DNA from: Jackrogersella multiformis
Taxonomy: Eukaryota; Ascomycota; Sordariomycetes; Xylariales; Hypoxylaceae
Reading direction: 5' to 3'
NCBI GenBank assembly: GCA_902806575.1
Contig: CADCXD010000005.1
Location: forward strand, 930,001-994,000
Length of the DNA stretch: 64,000 bases
Of the stretch, positions 9,992-21,510 are shown piece after piece. Each line of letters begins with the position of its first letter. Position 1 is the first letter of the stretch. Position numbers and translations under genes: made by a program. The notes beneath the pieces were generated by a model. That model was not told where the DNA came from and ran no database searches. It saw nothing but the letters and a program-made list of their open reading frames with translations.

Positions 9992-11528
9992 GCTCAATTT
10001 ATCTTACGATACCTCGTCGGATCCGGTAGGAAAGCCGGCTAGGGCACCTGTGCCCGTCTGCTTTGCCCGGGCGCATAACGTGGATAAGCGACGAGACATG
10101 CTGACAAAGTGCAACAGTAGCAGCGGAACCTTCACGCGAGAATCCTTTTACCCCATGAAAATTTTACATAGCAGGCTGGAATAGCCAGGGGAATTAATCG
10201 GCGCTACTCTGTAGCTTTTCCGAAGATCCGTACCAGGCTCTAATATGGAAAAGAAAGTCGAGCTAGTAGGGCAGCTGAAAGATGCATAGTGTGGACAGTA
10301 AATCCAACTGAGGCTATCATGCCCATACTTTGTTGGAGAAAGTTGATGCAAGCAAGTTGAGCGATGTTTTTTCATCAGTGTTGGGGTTCTACAAATTGAC
10401 AATTACTTCATCTAGAAAGAAGAGTAAATAGATAGGTTAAGTACATGTTCGAAATTTGGTACTAAGCTGGGTCAAATTCTTGGAAGCATAGAAGGCCGCA
10501 CTCGACAGATACCTACACATGGTCGAATTCTTTTTTCTTCTTCCGTCCCGATAAAGCCGGAAGACAAGGAGGTTTGAATTTTGCCCGGACCCTTGTATAT
10601 AGGACGACCCGGATAAAAAGCCCAGCGAATTAAATAGCCGCCACTGGGTCATAAACAAGACGCGGCCCCCGATGTAACTACTCGAGGTTACCTTTACCCC
10701 AGATATACCCCTAATGATTAATATATTTCTAAGACGGGCCGCGTTCTAAGTCTACATATGTTGAACTCCTCCGCATTTAATCCCTGTGATCTTCACAACG
10801 ATATTACCGTTATATCACCATTATTCCCTGTTCTACGACGTTATAAAGAGTCAAATCTCGGGTATGATTCGATAAACGATCATTTAATATGTTAGTCACA
10901 TAGTTACCACCTTAGGGAACGGCATTGGTATAGTATATAGTATGCGTAGGCACTACTCCTAGCAACGAAGACGACTAACACGGGATCGAAAGTATGCACG
11001 AGACAATAGGGATTGCGTATAAGTTGGGTGTTATCGGCATTATGCATAGATTTGTCATATGTGATTATTCCCATTGGTCTTTCTCCTCTCTTACTCCTCT
11101 TAGAGGACGGCAGTCGAGCCGGATTTTCTTAAAATCCTGACCGACCAATTGTAAGTGCCAAAGTATGAGGCCTCGCCATTTTGATATCGCAGCCAGTAGT
11201 TCGGATAGGTCCGAGAACGCGATCACTTGCCTTACAGTTCAATGCCGTCAAAATCTACAGATATAGCTAAGCGTGTGTGGAGGAATATAGAGAAACTATA
11301 TAATAGGTCTTGGCTGCAGAGAGATCCCATCGGCACCTTGATAAATCCCGGTCAATTAATTGATTTTAACCAAATAAAGCTGTAGTAATAATTTATAATT
11401 AAGTGAAGAGGCTGAATTCGAAACTAAAGTCGATCAAAACTAATTTGCTGAACGCGCTTATTCTTCCGTGCCGTCCCTGCATACCACCTATATGCCGTGT
11501 GCGTTGTCCCGAATGAGGGCTAAAACAT
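9992..11528. other. Divergent intergenic region
   Basis: Shared upstream region of the minus-strand oxidase and the plus-strand 7-TM gene. No conserved reading frame or RNA gene is seen. The composition is moderately AT-rich. Confidence 0.45.
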
Positions 11529-11534
11529 TATATA
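11529..11534 (+). promoter_or_regulatory. TATA-like box of the 7-TM gene
   Basis: TATATA, about 85 bases upstream of the ATG at 11619. Position and sequence fit a fungal core promoter. Confidence 0.35.
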
Positions 11535-11618
11535 GATGGAGTTGTCTGTTCAACGAGAACGACATCACTTGATGTTTGATCTCGCGGACCCGTTGAATAA
11601 CCAGCAGTTCATAAAACT

Positions 11619-13106
11619 ATGGAGTCTCTATATGCGTTCAGCTCGACTTTGGCAAGACGGCAATCCCTTGAGGGTGCAGGAAGGCCTTCTGGGGAGATGA
11701 CCGATGAATATCCCTATTCACCCCTTCAACAGGCCGGTTACTTCATCTTGTTCTTTTTTCCTGCACTCGCACTTGTGGTTGTTGGTCTTAGAGTCTATGG
11801 GAGAGTAAAAACCAGTCAGTTCGGATGGGGTGAGTGGCCAATCGAAAAGGGGATATGATATGATACGTATTTCGTCCTATGAATCTGTAGCTAACGAAAT
11901 ACTTAGATGATGGTCTCATATGCCTCGCTATGGTAAGCGATGAATTTTCCATTTAGAAATCACAACACTCACATTTATCAAGGCTCTTTCGATCGCCGAA
12001 ACGGGATGTTCTTATATGGGTAAGTGGTTACCACACAGCGTTTACCGAATGGTGTGGCTGATTTTTATACCATGGCAGGCATGCGAACATCATACATGGG
12101 AATTCACGTCTATAATATCCCAATGAAAACCGACGTCAGCCTCGGTATGTATTGGAATTATATAATTCAAATCCTATATAATCCGATACTCGCCCTTGTC
12201 AAATGCTCCATCCTAGCATTTCTCCTACGAATAGGAGGGCAGAGACAAAAGATCAGATATTCGATTCACGCGCTCAACATATTTACTATCGGGTTAATGA
12301 TCGCCATATTTGTAACGGCAATCTTCCAGTGCTCACCAATTTCGTATTTCTGGGAACGCGTTATCGATCCAACGATACCGGGAAGTTGTATCAATACCGG
12401 GGTGTTCTATGTCACAACTGCGGCATTGACTATCTTCACGGACGTTCTTGTCCTTGCACTCCCGTTCTGGATCTTCATGGGATTGAAGGTGACCCCCAAG
12501 ATTAAGTTCGCTATAATGGTAGTGTTTCTCTTGGGAGCGATGTGAGTTATACCCACCTAACTGCCTAGGTACCTACCTAGGTATGTAATTATGTGAGTTA
12601 TTGCCAGAATGTTAACAACTTTTATTAGTGTTACCATTGTTAGCATCCTCCGGTTGTTATGGATCATAGAGACTTCTCTCCACCCGATGAAATTTGACTA
12701 TTCGTATGATATCAGGTTTACCTATTCGGCCGTTGAAACGAACGTAGCGATAATCACGGCGTCGGGGCCCGCTCTACGACCTTTGATTATAGTTTGGTTC
12801 CCTCGATTCTTCTCCTCGCTTCGTGGGAATTCGAATCAGAACTACCGCTACAGAGACGGCCCTTATGCATTGAAAGAGACAGGGAACACTAATAAGTCGG
12901 GAAGTAACGGAAACGGTGTAAAAGGTGATCATCCCTATCGCCCGTCATCATTCGCCCTGAAAGAAATGAAGAGGCGGACCGAGATACGTGGCTACACTCC
13001 CAGTACGAGCGAAGAGGAGATTATGACATACAATGGCATTATACGGACGACGGAAGTTGATATAGAATTTGGTGCGAGGCCAACAACATCTGCTGGACAA
13101 AAATGA
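11619..13106 (+). CDS. Rhodopsin-domain 7-TM integral membrane protein, 5 exons
   Basis: Plasma-membrane protein of the large fungal rhodopsin-domain family related to PTH11-like receptors, without a CFEM domain; ligand unknown. Exons 11619-11829, 11907-11932, 11983-12019, 12079-12541 and 12608-13106 give 411 residues. Exons 2 and 3 are only 26 and 37 nt, yet both keep frame and together rebuild the hallmark FGWDDGLICLAMALSIAETG. TM1 is about residues 41-60. Later helices include ILYNPILALVKCSILAFLL, the hydrophobic stretch ending in CSPISYFWE, and a pair after TDVLVLALPFWIF. The last about 120 residues are a hydrophilic cytosolic tail rich in S, N, K and R. The fourth intron (66 nt) is filled by the palindromic CCTAGGTACC repeat found all over the window. 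Family assignment is firm, function is not. Confidence 0.88.
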
Positions 13107-14780
13107 AAAGCAAATAAAATAAATAGGTACCTCTAATAGTAATTAATATTATTCGCGTAACATTCAAAGTTATACTAAAAGGGATGTCTAGATCGCCACT
13201 AATGCCTTTTCCATCATCTTGGATGTAGGTAGTGGTGGGTTAAAGGTAGACAATTAATTAACCCCTATTATCATTCGTCTCATTAGGTAGGTAGGAAGGC
13301 ATATTAGTAAGACTTCTCGAGTTCTTTTATTGAAAGCACCAAATAATTACCTTCTTTCATCGTAAACATCTCCTCTAAATAATTAAGATCTCATTTCTTA
13401 ATATTCCTTTAACTTACATACTAGTGACAATAAGGAACCCATTAATTGATAAAAGCCTAAGTAAACAGTTATGATTTTAAATGGAAAGATGGATGAGTTT
13501 ATTAAGTTTTAAGTATAAAAATATCTCCTATATTAATCCTAAAAAGCAAACTTTTAAACTATTCATGTTATTATCCTTCATTTAAGCTCCTTTAGAAAAC
13601 GTATTAATTCCTAAACACGGCCCCTGACTTTATGCCGCAACTCTTAGGTGGAAACAGTTCGAATTACGATCTAAGAATGCAAGATCTACGAGATATAATG
13701 CCTAAAAGAAAAATAATATACAACTATTATAGATATATCAATAAGGTCAATCCTTTTAACTCACCTTGAAGCGGTTCGACTAAACGCAACAAATAAATCA
13801 TAAGAAAGGCCACATATAACTGAGTTAAGGTGAGAAATTATCTAAATTTCAAGCCCCTATCCATCATATTTGGAAAAGATCCTCAACCACTGACTTTTTT
13901 GCCTGCTCTTATTTAGGAAATATCACGAACTACCTTTGCAGACTATAGGCTCAGGTGTGGGAAAAGCTGTGGATTTCTTGCTTTACTAATTGTGAACTTC
14001 TACAATTCCTGGATAGATCTAGGTACATTCTAGGTAGGTGGTGAATGTCACAGTGACATCTTGCTATTATAAGCAAGAGTAGCATTATGCATGCACGAAT
14101 ATGGCTTATATGAGTCAATATAGTCTTACGGTGTTCATTCAGCTCATATATCCTATTCAAAACCTCACATGACCATGGTAATCTCACCATTTAAGCAAGG
14201 AGGTGGTGTCAACGACCCCTTAGGATCATCTCACGTATGCCTGCCTTCAGGTAAGTATACCAATACCAAGAAAGTCTATTCGCGAGCGGGACGGCCCGAA
14301 CCTTGAATCTGCAAGTCTAACCCAGCAAGTATGTACAGAATAGTTACGTAGTCTAAGAATGTTTGTTGGTGGCGAAAATAATGTTCAACAGCCGATGAGA
14401 CCCGGAGACTGCCCACCTAAATAGGTATTGTTAATAGAGCCCATCAGAGTTGGGTATATTATATCTACATAGGTATCTACCTGGTACTCAGGTGCTCATA
14501 CAGTTGTTAACATCCCTATCTATTTCATTTTAGGATCCACATCCGAAAGCTACCGATGAAAAATGTAAGCGGAACTACTTCTACGTTTTAAAAAAATACT
14601 TTGAGTGATTGATTCCCACCTTTTATCATAACTGCCAATCAAACTATCGAAAGGAAGCAGAGCACAGTATTCTACATCACGGTGGATCATAATGATGAGT
14701 CAGTGGCTGAACAAGACTAAAGGCTCATACATAGTGGAAAGGACTCATCCGAGCCAGGACAATACCGATCGAAACTAGCT
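13107..14780. other. AT-rich gene-free DNA
   Basis: Strongly AT-rich block directly after the 7-TM gene, with dense stop codons in all frames and no coding signal. It could be a degenerate repeat. A TpA/ApT-type RIP index would be needed to say. Confidence 0.45.
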
Positions 14781-17700
14781 TCGTCGTCTCATGGCTTTAC
14801 ACCAAACTGAACATTTCCCAAACCCCACCTATATCGATCGAGAACGATAGACCTACAATGCACGAGCAGGACATCCAAGCATCATCAAGCATGAATTGAT
14901 CATCGACTTGATCTCCGTGCCGCTCGTTTACCACGTTGAAGCCAGTAGAGAGGCCAAGGATACAAGACGCACGCCGATGGCAAGGAGTTCCGATACCTCG
15001 CCGTCTCCGGCTTGGCAAGCCACCGTGATACTTGGCTCGATGCTGAAATATCCGCGGGGTTGTAGGAAACCGTTGCGTTTTTGCTTCGCCCTCTCACCCT
15101 TGTCTCATCACATATGACAGATATACGTATGGATCGAGAGGATCTCGCCATAAGCCAAAAAGGGGGCCCGGCACCACTCAGTCCATCGCCCGTCACAGCC
15201 AAACATATCTGTCTTACCCCATAACAGTGTTATCGTCGCCCGGCAGACCTCAGAAATTCAAAGTCGAAGCATCTTCTGGCACCATTCTTCATCGCACTAC
15301 ATCATCAATCTGTCGCGCCCATGGTATCATTCTCGTCACTTCCTCCCCTCAGGGTCGCAGGGTAGGACAAAAGAGGGGAAGGTAAAAAAAAATTAATAAA
15401 ATAAACCCCCCCTTCGTAGACCCGCGTAGGGTAGCGAGACGTACAACCCCCTGGAAGTCGCGCACCGCGCCGTGATCAGTACAGACATCACGCGATCTAT
15501 ATCACTCGTGCGAGCCGTGGAGGTAATGAGGAAGAAAAGGGAGAGGAGAAAACCAGCACGGGAAGTGCAGCTCAAAAAAACAGGTCACCAACCCCCTCTC
15601 GCGGTGCCGGACCTTAGCGATATCGGATTGCGCCGTCCATTAGGGTAAAGTAGGGCCGCATCAGATATATAAAACATTGGGTTGCACCACGTTAGACGGC
15701 AGGTGAAAAATACAAATTGGACCAAAGGGAAAAGAGGGAAAAAGAACTAGCTCGCGTGTCCGGCCCCCCCCCCTGAGACATACGCGCGCCATATCGCCTG
15801 AGGTTGTCGAGTTTCTTGCTCGATCGCGCAGGGAGCCATGTTAGGCTACTAGGTACTGCTGCTGCTTCTGCTGCTGCGCGACTATACCACAACGCGGGAC
15901 GGCGTCGCTAAGGATATACACACGCACACACACATGAAGCACAGAGCACGCAGCGGACATCAGGTATTAGGCCTGCGAAGTCGGCGATGGTTTGATATCA
16001 CTCCATGTCTGGCGCAATTTCGTTTCCCTTGTGAGGTGATGTGGCATGATGATGAGTAATTCAACGCATGGGGTGTTTGTTTGACAATCGTGGTAAGGAG
16101 TGATTTGGCAAGCAGGTTTTGCCGTCCGCACGGGCATCAGGATGAACAACGCCAGCGGCGAAGGCATCGACCTCCGCGAGACAACGCATTACCTAACATG
16201 CAACGCCCGACCTTGTTCGATGCGGTCCGGACGGGCCAACCAGAGCTGCACCCGGCGAGGCAAGATGATGAGGCGTCCAGGTACCACGGCATTTCCGGGA
16301 TTATGGATACATGGCCCGGAAACGTACAGAAAGCAGATGCATGATTCAGCAGGGGGGGTAAGAAGGAGATTAGGGAAGGTAATTGCTGCGGTCTTCATAT
16401 GGGTCACCATCCAACCCTTTTCTCTCCCTCTCACCTCTCACCTCTCAGCACTCAGCACTCAGCAGTGAGACATACGACCTGTGGTACGTTTCACCATCCC
16501 CACGGAATCTGACACCCTGTAGGACGTAGAAATATGCAGGAGAGAGATCGATGAGAGGGAGATACGAAGCCATGGGTAGCAGAAGAAAGAAAAAACACAC
16601 ACACAGGAGTAAGCAGCTGAACTGCACTAAATGGCTCAGCTGCCGGCCTGTAACCCATTGAATGGCCACGCTACGATATCCTACTACCACTCGCCCCGTC
16701 GCCCAGCAATTTTAGCTTACCACCATACTTTCATAATATAGACACACTAAAACGTAATCTTGAGATGCATATTCGTTATTATTACTTATTATTAATGTTT
16801 TTTTTTAATCTATATTCTTTTCTCTTCCCTCCCTTACTTCTTCCCAGAGTAAGCGCACAGAGAACGATGGGAATGGTCAGGAAATGCCACGTCAAGTAGC
16901 GCAGCAGGGTGATTTAAGAAATAAGCCAAGGAGGTGTATCCTGGCAACACGTGCGGGAAACGACAGCATGTTGGACTCCTTACATATGCATAGGTAGATG
17001 CATGGAGCGTAGCCTTGTGACACCAGGAGGCCGGGTGAGCCTCACCAGTAATACGTCAGCCGTATGAATGTGATATTATTTCGGACGGCGTGCGCTCCGC
17101 CAAGGTGATGCCTAGGTGGCAATGGTAGTGGTGGGCTCTTGAAAGCGAGCTGCAAAGCGCCGTGAATGGCAACACCACCCGCGCCGAAGAACGATCGCGT
17201 ATTTTCGCCGATCCCCCAGCGGACCCAGACCCAGCGCAGTTACCGGTTTGGTTGCAGGGCTGAGACGAGACGAACGAAACTCGGAACTATCGTCCCGATC
17301 AGCGTGGGTTCCAAAACCCGTCTGACCGGTATTCTTCGGAGAGGGAGCTCCAAGAGGGCCGCCTCGGACCGAATTTGGTCTAGGGCAGCGGAAAGGTGCA
17401 GCGAGCGCCGAGCGCATTCCTACTACTACACCACCGGAGCTATTTCTGGAGCCAAGAGCCAAGGTACGGGCCAAGGTAGATGCATGGTGCGTCGCTATTT
17501 GGACCCCACGGACATCGTGATGACGCTCAGATGACCCAAGATTCCTAGCTGTGCAGGTACTACTATACAATGTACGATAGGAGATCTTGCTACTAGCTCA
17601 TGCTAATCATTGCTAAGGCGGTCAGGCGCCTGCGGGAGCTAACCAGGTCTAGCCTGACAAAAAAAAACGGAACTATAGAATGACCGCAGATGTGAGGATG

Positions 17701-18816
17701 GCCCTATAGGGTCAGTAGTATACAGCTGATGAAACGCTGCGATAAATTCAGAAGACCAGCGGTCGGGTCGACAATCACGACTCAAGCTCCGGCTGCCGTT
17801 GGTTGAAGAAACTCGTAAAATGCGAGAAAGGGAAAAGAAAATATTTAAAATTTAAAAATAGATAAAGGGACCCTGTTATAACTAGTAATGACTTAACTAC
17901 CTAGGTAGTAGACGTCAGAGGCTTTTGCGGAGAAACTAAGTTTCCCAAGGGGTTGGGAAGACGAGGGACGGGACGCGCGGATAGGGGGGCCAGTGGGAAA
18001 CAGCACGATGCGTCATTCGAGCCTAGTGACCGAGTTTGCCGGGCCTTGCTACGATTTGACGTGTTCTCATGCTCCCTCCCAAAAAGGGCCGCAGTCTAAT
18101 ATCCGATTCTGTGATATAGGGGGAACTATTCGCTGAATATTGCTCTATACTTACAGATCAGTCACCTACGAGGACGCGTGCGGAAAAGCGTACATCGCTG
18201 GGCCGTAAGATCATGAAGTTTTGATTGTATAGTTCTTTGTCAGGCTTCTGCAGCGGACCCTTTTTGGGTTAACGGAATCCGAATCGGGTCGACTCTGCTC
18301 GCGTGAGGTAGCCCGACGTGAGGTAAGCTGATACTAAATTGGCCAAAGCATGCGTCGCTTAGCTGCTGCAGCCAAATGAAATCTTTTCGTTTGTTTTCTT
18401 TAGATTACGGTTGTGGATAATTCGTCACATCTTACGACTAGGCCACCGCGCGCTGTATGTCGGTACACGCGCTATACTTACTCTAGGGGAAGGCGAGGTG
18501 AATGTATCCAAAGTTCACGCGGCAGGGCTGGCTCGTCTCCATAAGTACCGATACCAAATGCTACCCTGGGTACAGTTCGTACCAGATGGCTATTGCTTCA
18601 AGTCCCCTTGTTGACGATCAGGTTCGACCCCAAAACCCGAAAGGAAACCTGCAGCGAGGGCGCAGGGGGGGCTCGACTTGCTGGGTCGGCACGGCGTTGG
18701 CTAGGAACCATAATAAAATGACATGTCAAGTTCGTGTCCCTTCTGCTTCTCGCTGCCGTCGCTGCTGACTGCCTATGAGGCTGACTGACCTTAGCATATA
18801 CCGTGGTGAGGTAAGT

Positions 18817-18840
18817 GTAGGTAGGTAGGTAGGTAGGTAG
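18817..18840. repeat. (GTAG)6 microsatellite
   Basis: Six perfect tandem copies of GTAG, the half-site of the palindromic repeat family dispersed through the window. Confidence 0.95.
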
Positions 18841-21106
18841 TCTTTAGGTTACTAGCCTTTCGTTGATCTGTGCTTCGACAGCGCATCGAAACCGGACTTT
18901 GTATCCAGCGTCACAAATTTTATGATCGGGACAACTCTCGGTGTCAATTATGCCATTGGTGATGAGAGAACTTTCATAAGATGTGCTCGTCTCTCCTGCA
19001 CGACCAAAACACCAGGGGTGGAGCATGCTCCGGGAGAATAGCATTGGTGATAGATCAGGTAGCACAAAAGTGCCATTACAACATTGAGCGACTCTATTCT
19101 CGGTGAAGATTGGCTGGCCTCACCGACTAACCTTTCTCTACGCGCCATGGTCTCCTGTTATCGACCTAACATGTCAGATTTGAGAGAAGAGGAGGCATGC
19201 AGCAGCTGTGATGTCTACACTACAATAGGCCCACGGGTTGCTTTCGTTTGGCATCATTCGTACATACGCTGATCTCTAAGAGGATATGACGCACAGCACA
19301 GAGTACAAGGGCCGTCAATCCGGAAGATCGACAAGGAAGGTTTTGTTGTTGTACTATGTAGTCGTTGTTGCTGCTGCTGCGGTTGTCATTCAGGGGTAAC
19401 TGACATCCACTTCATGATGCCCAACGGTGAGAGGGGAAACGGTATGCAAAAGAAATTTAGGAAATAAAAAAACCCCGGCCATTTTAGGGAGCATGGCAGC
19501 TGTCAACGGCCCTCCCGTTTACATAGCTCTGGGCCTATGGAACCTGATAGGCAAAACAAAGTCTTAGACCTAGGTACTTCGAGGTGAGCGGATGCTTTAG
19601 GGCTATACCCACAGGGGCGCGGATGGGCGGTCAAATGTGACAGGTCACTTTTGAGTTGATTGTCGAACCGAGAGCAGGGCCCGTTCGGGCTAGTTCGCTG
19701 CCCAAGCGGGAATGCCAGGCCAGGCCCCCCCATTCTGTCGGCGCGATTGCGACCTAAAGAAACCCATCCGTGACCATCCGTGACCTTTTTTTAAGCTTAT
19801 GTGTACCCTCATGGGTTGTTGTTCCTACATACAGATTTGGGGTTCAGCCTCTAAGGAAGAAGGTGGTTGCCTAATCAGATTAGGGACAGCATGGCGCATG
19901 CGCCTCGCGAATATAGCCATTTGCAAAAATGATCGCTTGCAGATATTAGTCGTACAAAGATCCTAAGACTGGCTGGATAGCTGGAGTCGGACAAGCTGAA
20001 AGCCATCCTCAAGCACTTTCCTACAAAGGTCTCCCTCTCAGCTTGATGAAACGTCAGTCAGAGGCTTGCCCCCCAAACGAGTTCCCTTGCAGACGTAGCG
20101 AGCATGACTGCTGCTGGTAACATGATGTCGCAACCTATGAACAGCCCAGAATCCCTGAGTGTCAGATCAGTCCCAATACCAACCTGCATTGACAGCTCTG
20201 TGGGGTAATGCGCCATGTCGGCTGAGTGGCGCACATTCTGTTCTTCTCGGTGCCAGGCCGCCGTCCTGACTGGTCTGAGCTCGTTACATATTAGCAAGCT
20301 GCCGAGGCTGCTGTCTGGGTTGGTGGTCTGCATGGGCCGCACCCCATTTTCCAGCAAACAAGCGTGCCTTAGTTTGTATTACTTCTCTCGACGTAGCTGC
20401 TCAAAGCTGATAATCTGTTACTGTTGTTGCTGTTGCCATCGAGGAGAGGCTTCGCGTCGGCGGTAGATAGGTATATTTCTGAGTGCTACACACGAAGCGC
20501 TTGACTATAGACTAGCGATAAGCCCCAGCCTCGAGGAAATCTGCATAGTAAGTAGAGCAAAAGGGGTACTATGTAGAGTGCGCAACCCCTTGACAGCTTG
20601 ACGGATCCGACGGCGTGGATAGGGGTCCAGTTTTATTCACGTGTAGTCGGGGGGATTTGCCTAGGTCCTAGGATGATGGGCTAGCTAGAAACGCATCTCA
20701 CTCGCTGGAAGCATTCTAGAAGAGGAAACGGAACTTGAGCTGCTTTCTGGGTTCCTCGGCTTAATGCAGGACCGCTTCGTCCAATGGGCGTCCACACCTA
20801 GGCCGGCTGGCTGCAAACCCAGAGCTAGCTTCTCCCGAAGATGACGGTTCTGTTCACCCCCGAAGAACAAGAGCCGTTGCATCTCGCCGTCGTATCGCTT
20901 AAGCTTCAAAATTGGGGAACTTCCAACCAGGTAACCTCATGTCTGCAAGACTAAATGAAAACCCCCCACGATGCGCGGTCTGTTGTCGATGGGAGTTGAT
21001 TAACGCAACTGCACATGACGAAAATCGGAACCGTGAACCTTGGAACACAGAGAGTCGGCGCCAAGTGACGATGCTTGATCCGAGAGAGATGACCAAGAAC
21101 CACCCC

Positions 21107-21141
21107 CATGTCGCCCATATCGCCCATATCGCCCATGTCGC
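21107..21141. repeat. Nine-base tandem repeat, about 4 copies
   Basis: CATGTCGCC, CATATCGCC, CATATCGCC and a partial CATGTCGC in direct tandem. Too short and spacer-free to be a CRISPR array; a minisatellite. Confidence 0.9.
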
Positions 21142-21451
21142 TTGGGGGGGAACATGGAGTTGTGCAAATTGTAGTACGATATGTATTGATGTGTGGAGAT
21201 TGATGAGAAGACGACGAGTACATACTCTCGGAGAGACTCGACAGCAAGCTACTCTAACGTAGTGCCTAGCTCAAATCTTAGAACGGGAATTATCGCTACA
21301 TTCACATGAACACGGCAAGTGGAGCTGTAGGGTTGCCATTTTTATCTAGGCCTTCCATTCGACTCAATTGGAAAACGTGTAAGCACGAACCGGAATCCCA
21401 TCTGGAGGAATAGAATGCCATCCCTAGCCGTAAATTGAGGAGGGGAAGAGG

Positions 21452-21510
21452 AAAAAAGTAAAAAGTAAAAAGTAAAAAATAAAAATAAAATGAAAATAAA
21501 AAATAAAAAC
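21452..21510. repeat. A-rich AAAAGT/AAAAAT tract
   Basis: About 59 bases composed of AAAAAGT units degrading into AAAAAT units. Simple-sequence repeat. Confidence 0.9.

Noticed and set aside
1..13106. Secondary-metabolite cluster formed by the reductase, oxidase and 7-TM protein
   Set aside because: No backbone enzyme (PKS, NRPS, terpene synthase or DMAT synthase), cluster regulator or transporter is present; the genes are separated by unrelated ones.
16469..16500. CATACGACC start reminiscent of fungal 5S rRNA
   Set aside because: Only the first nine bases match; the internal control region of 5S rRNA is absent downstream.
17112..17570. 152-codon minus-strand frame
   Set aside because: GC-driven open frame with Arg/Ser-rich unnatural composition, opposed by an equally long plus-strand frame and without a domain.
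21107..21141. Short regular direct repeats considered as a CRISPR array
   Set aside because: 9-bp units in direct tandem without spacers, in a eukaryotic genome.
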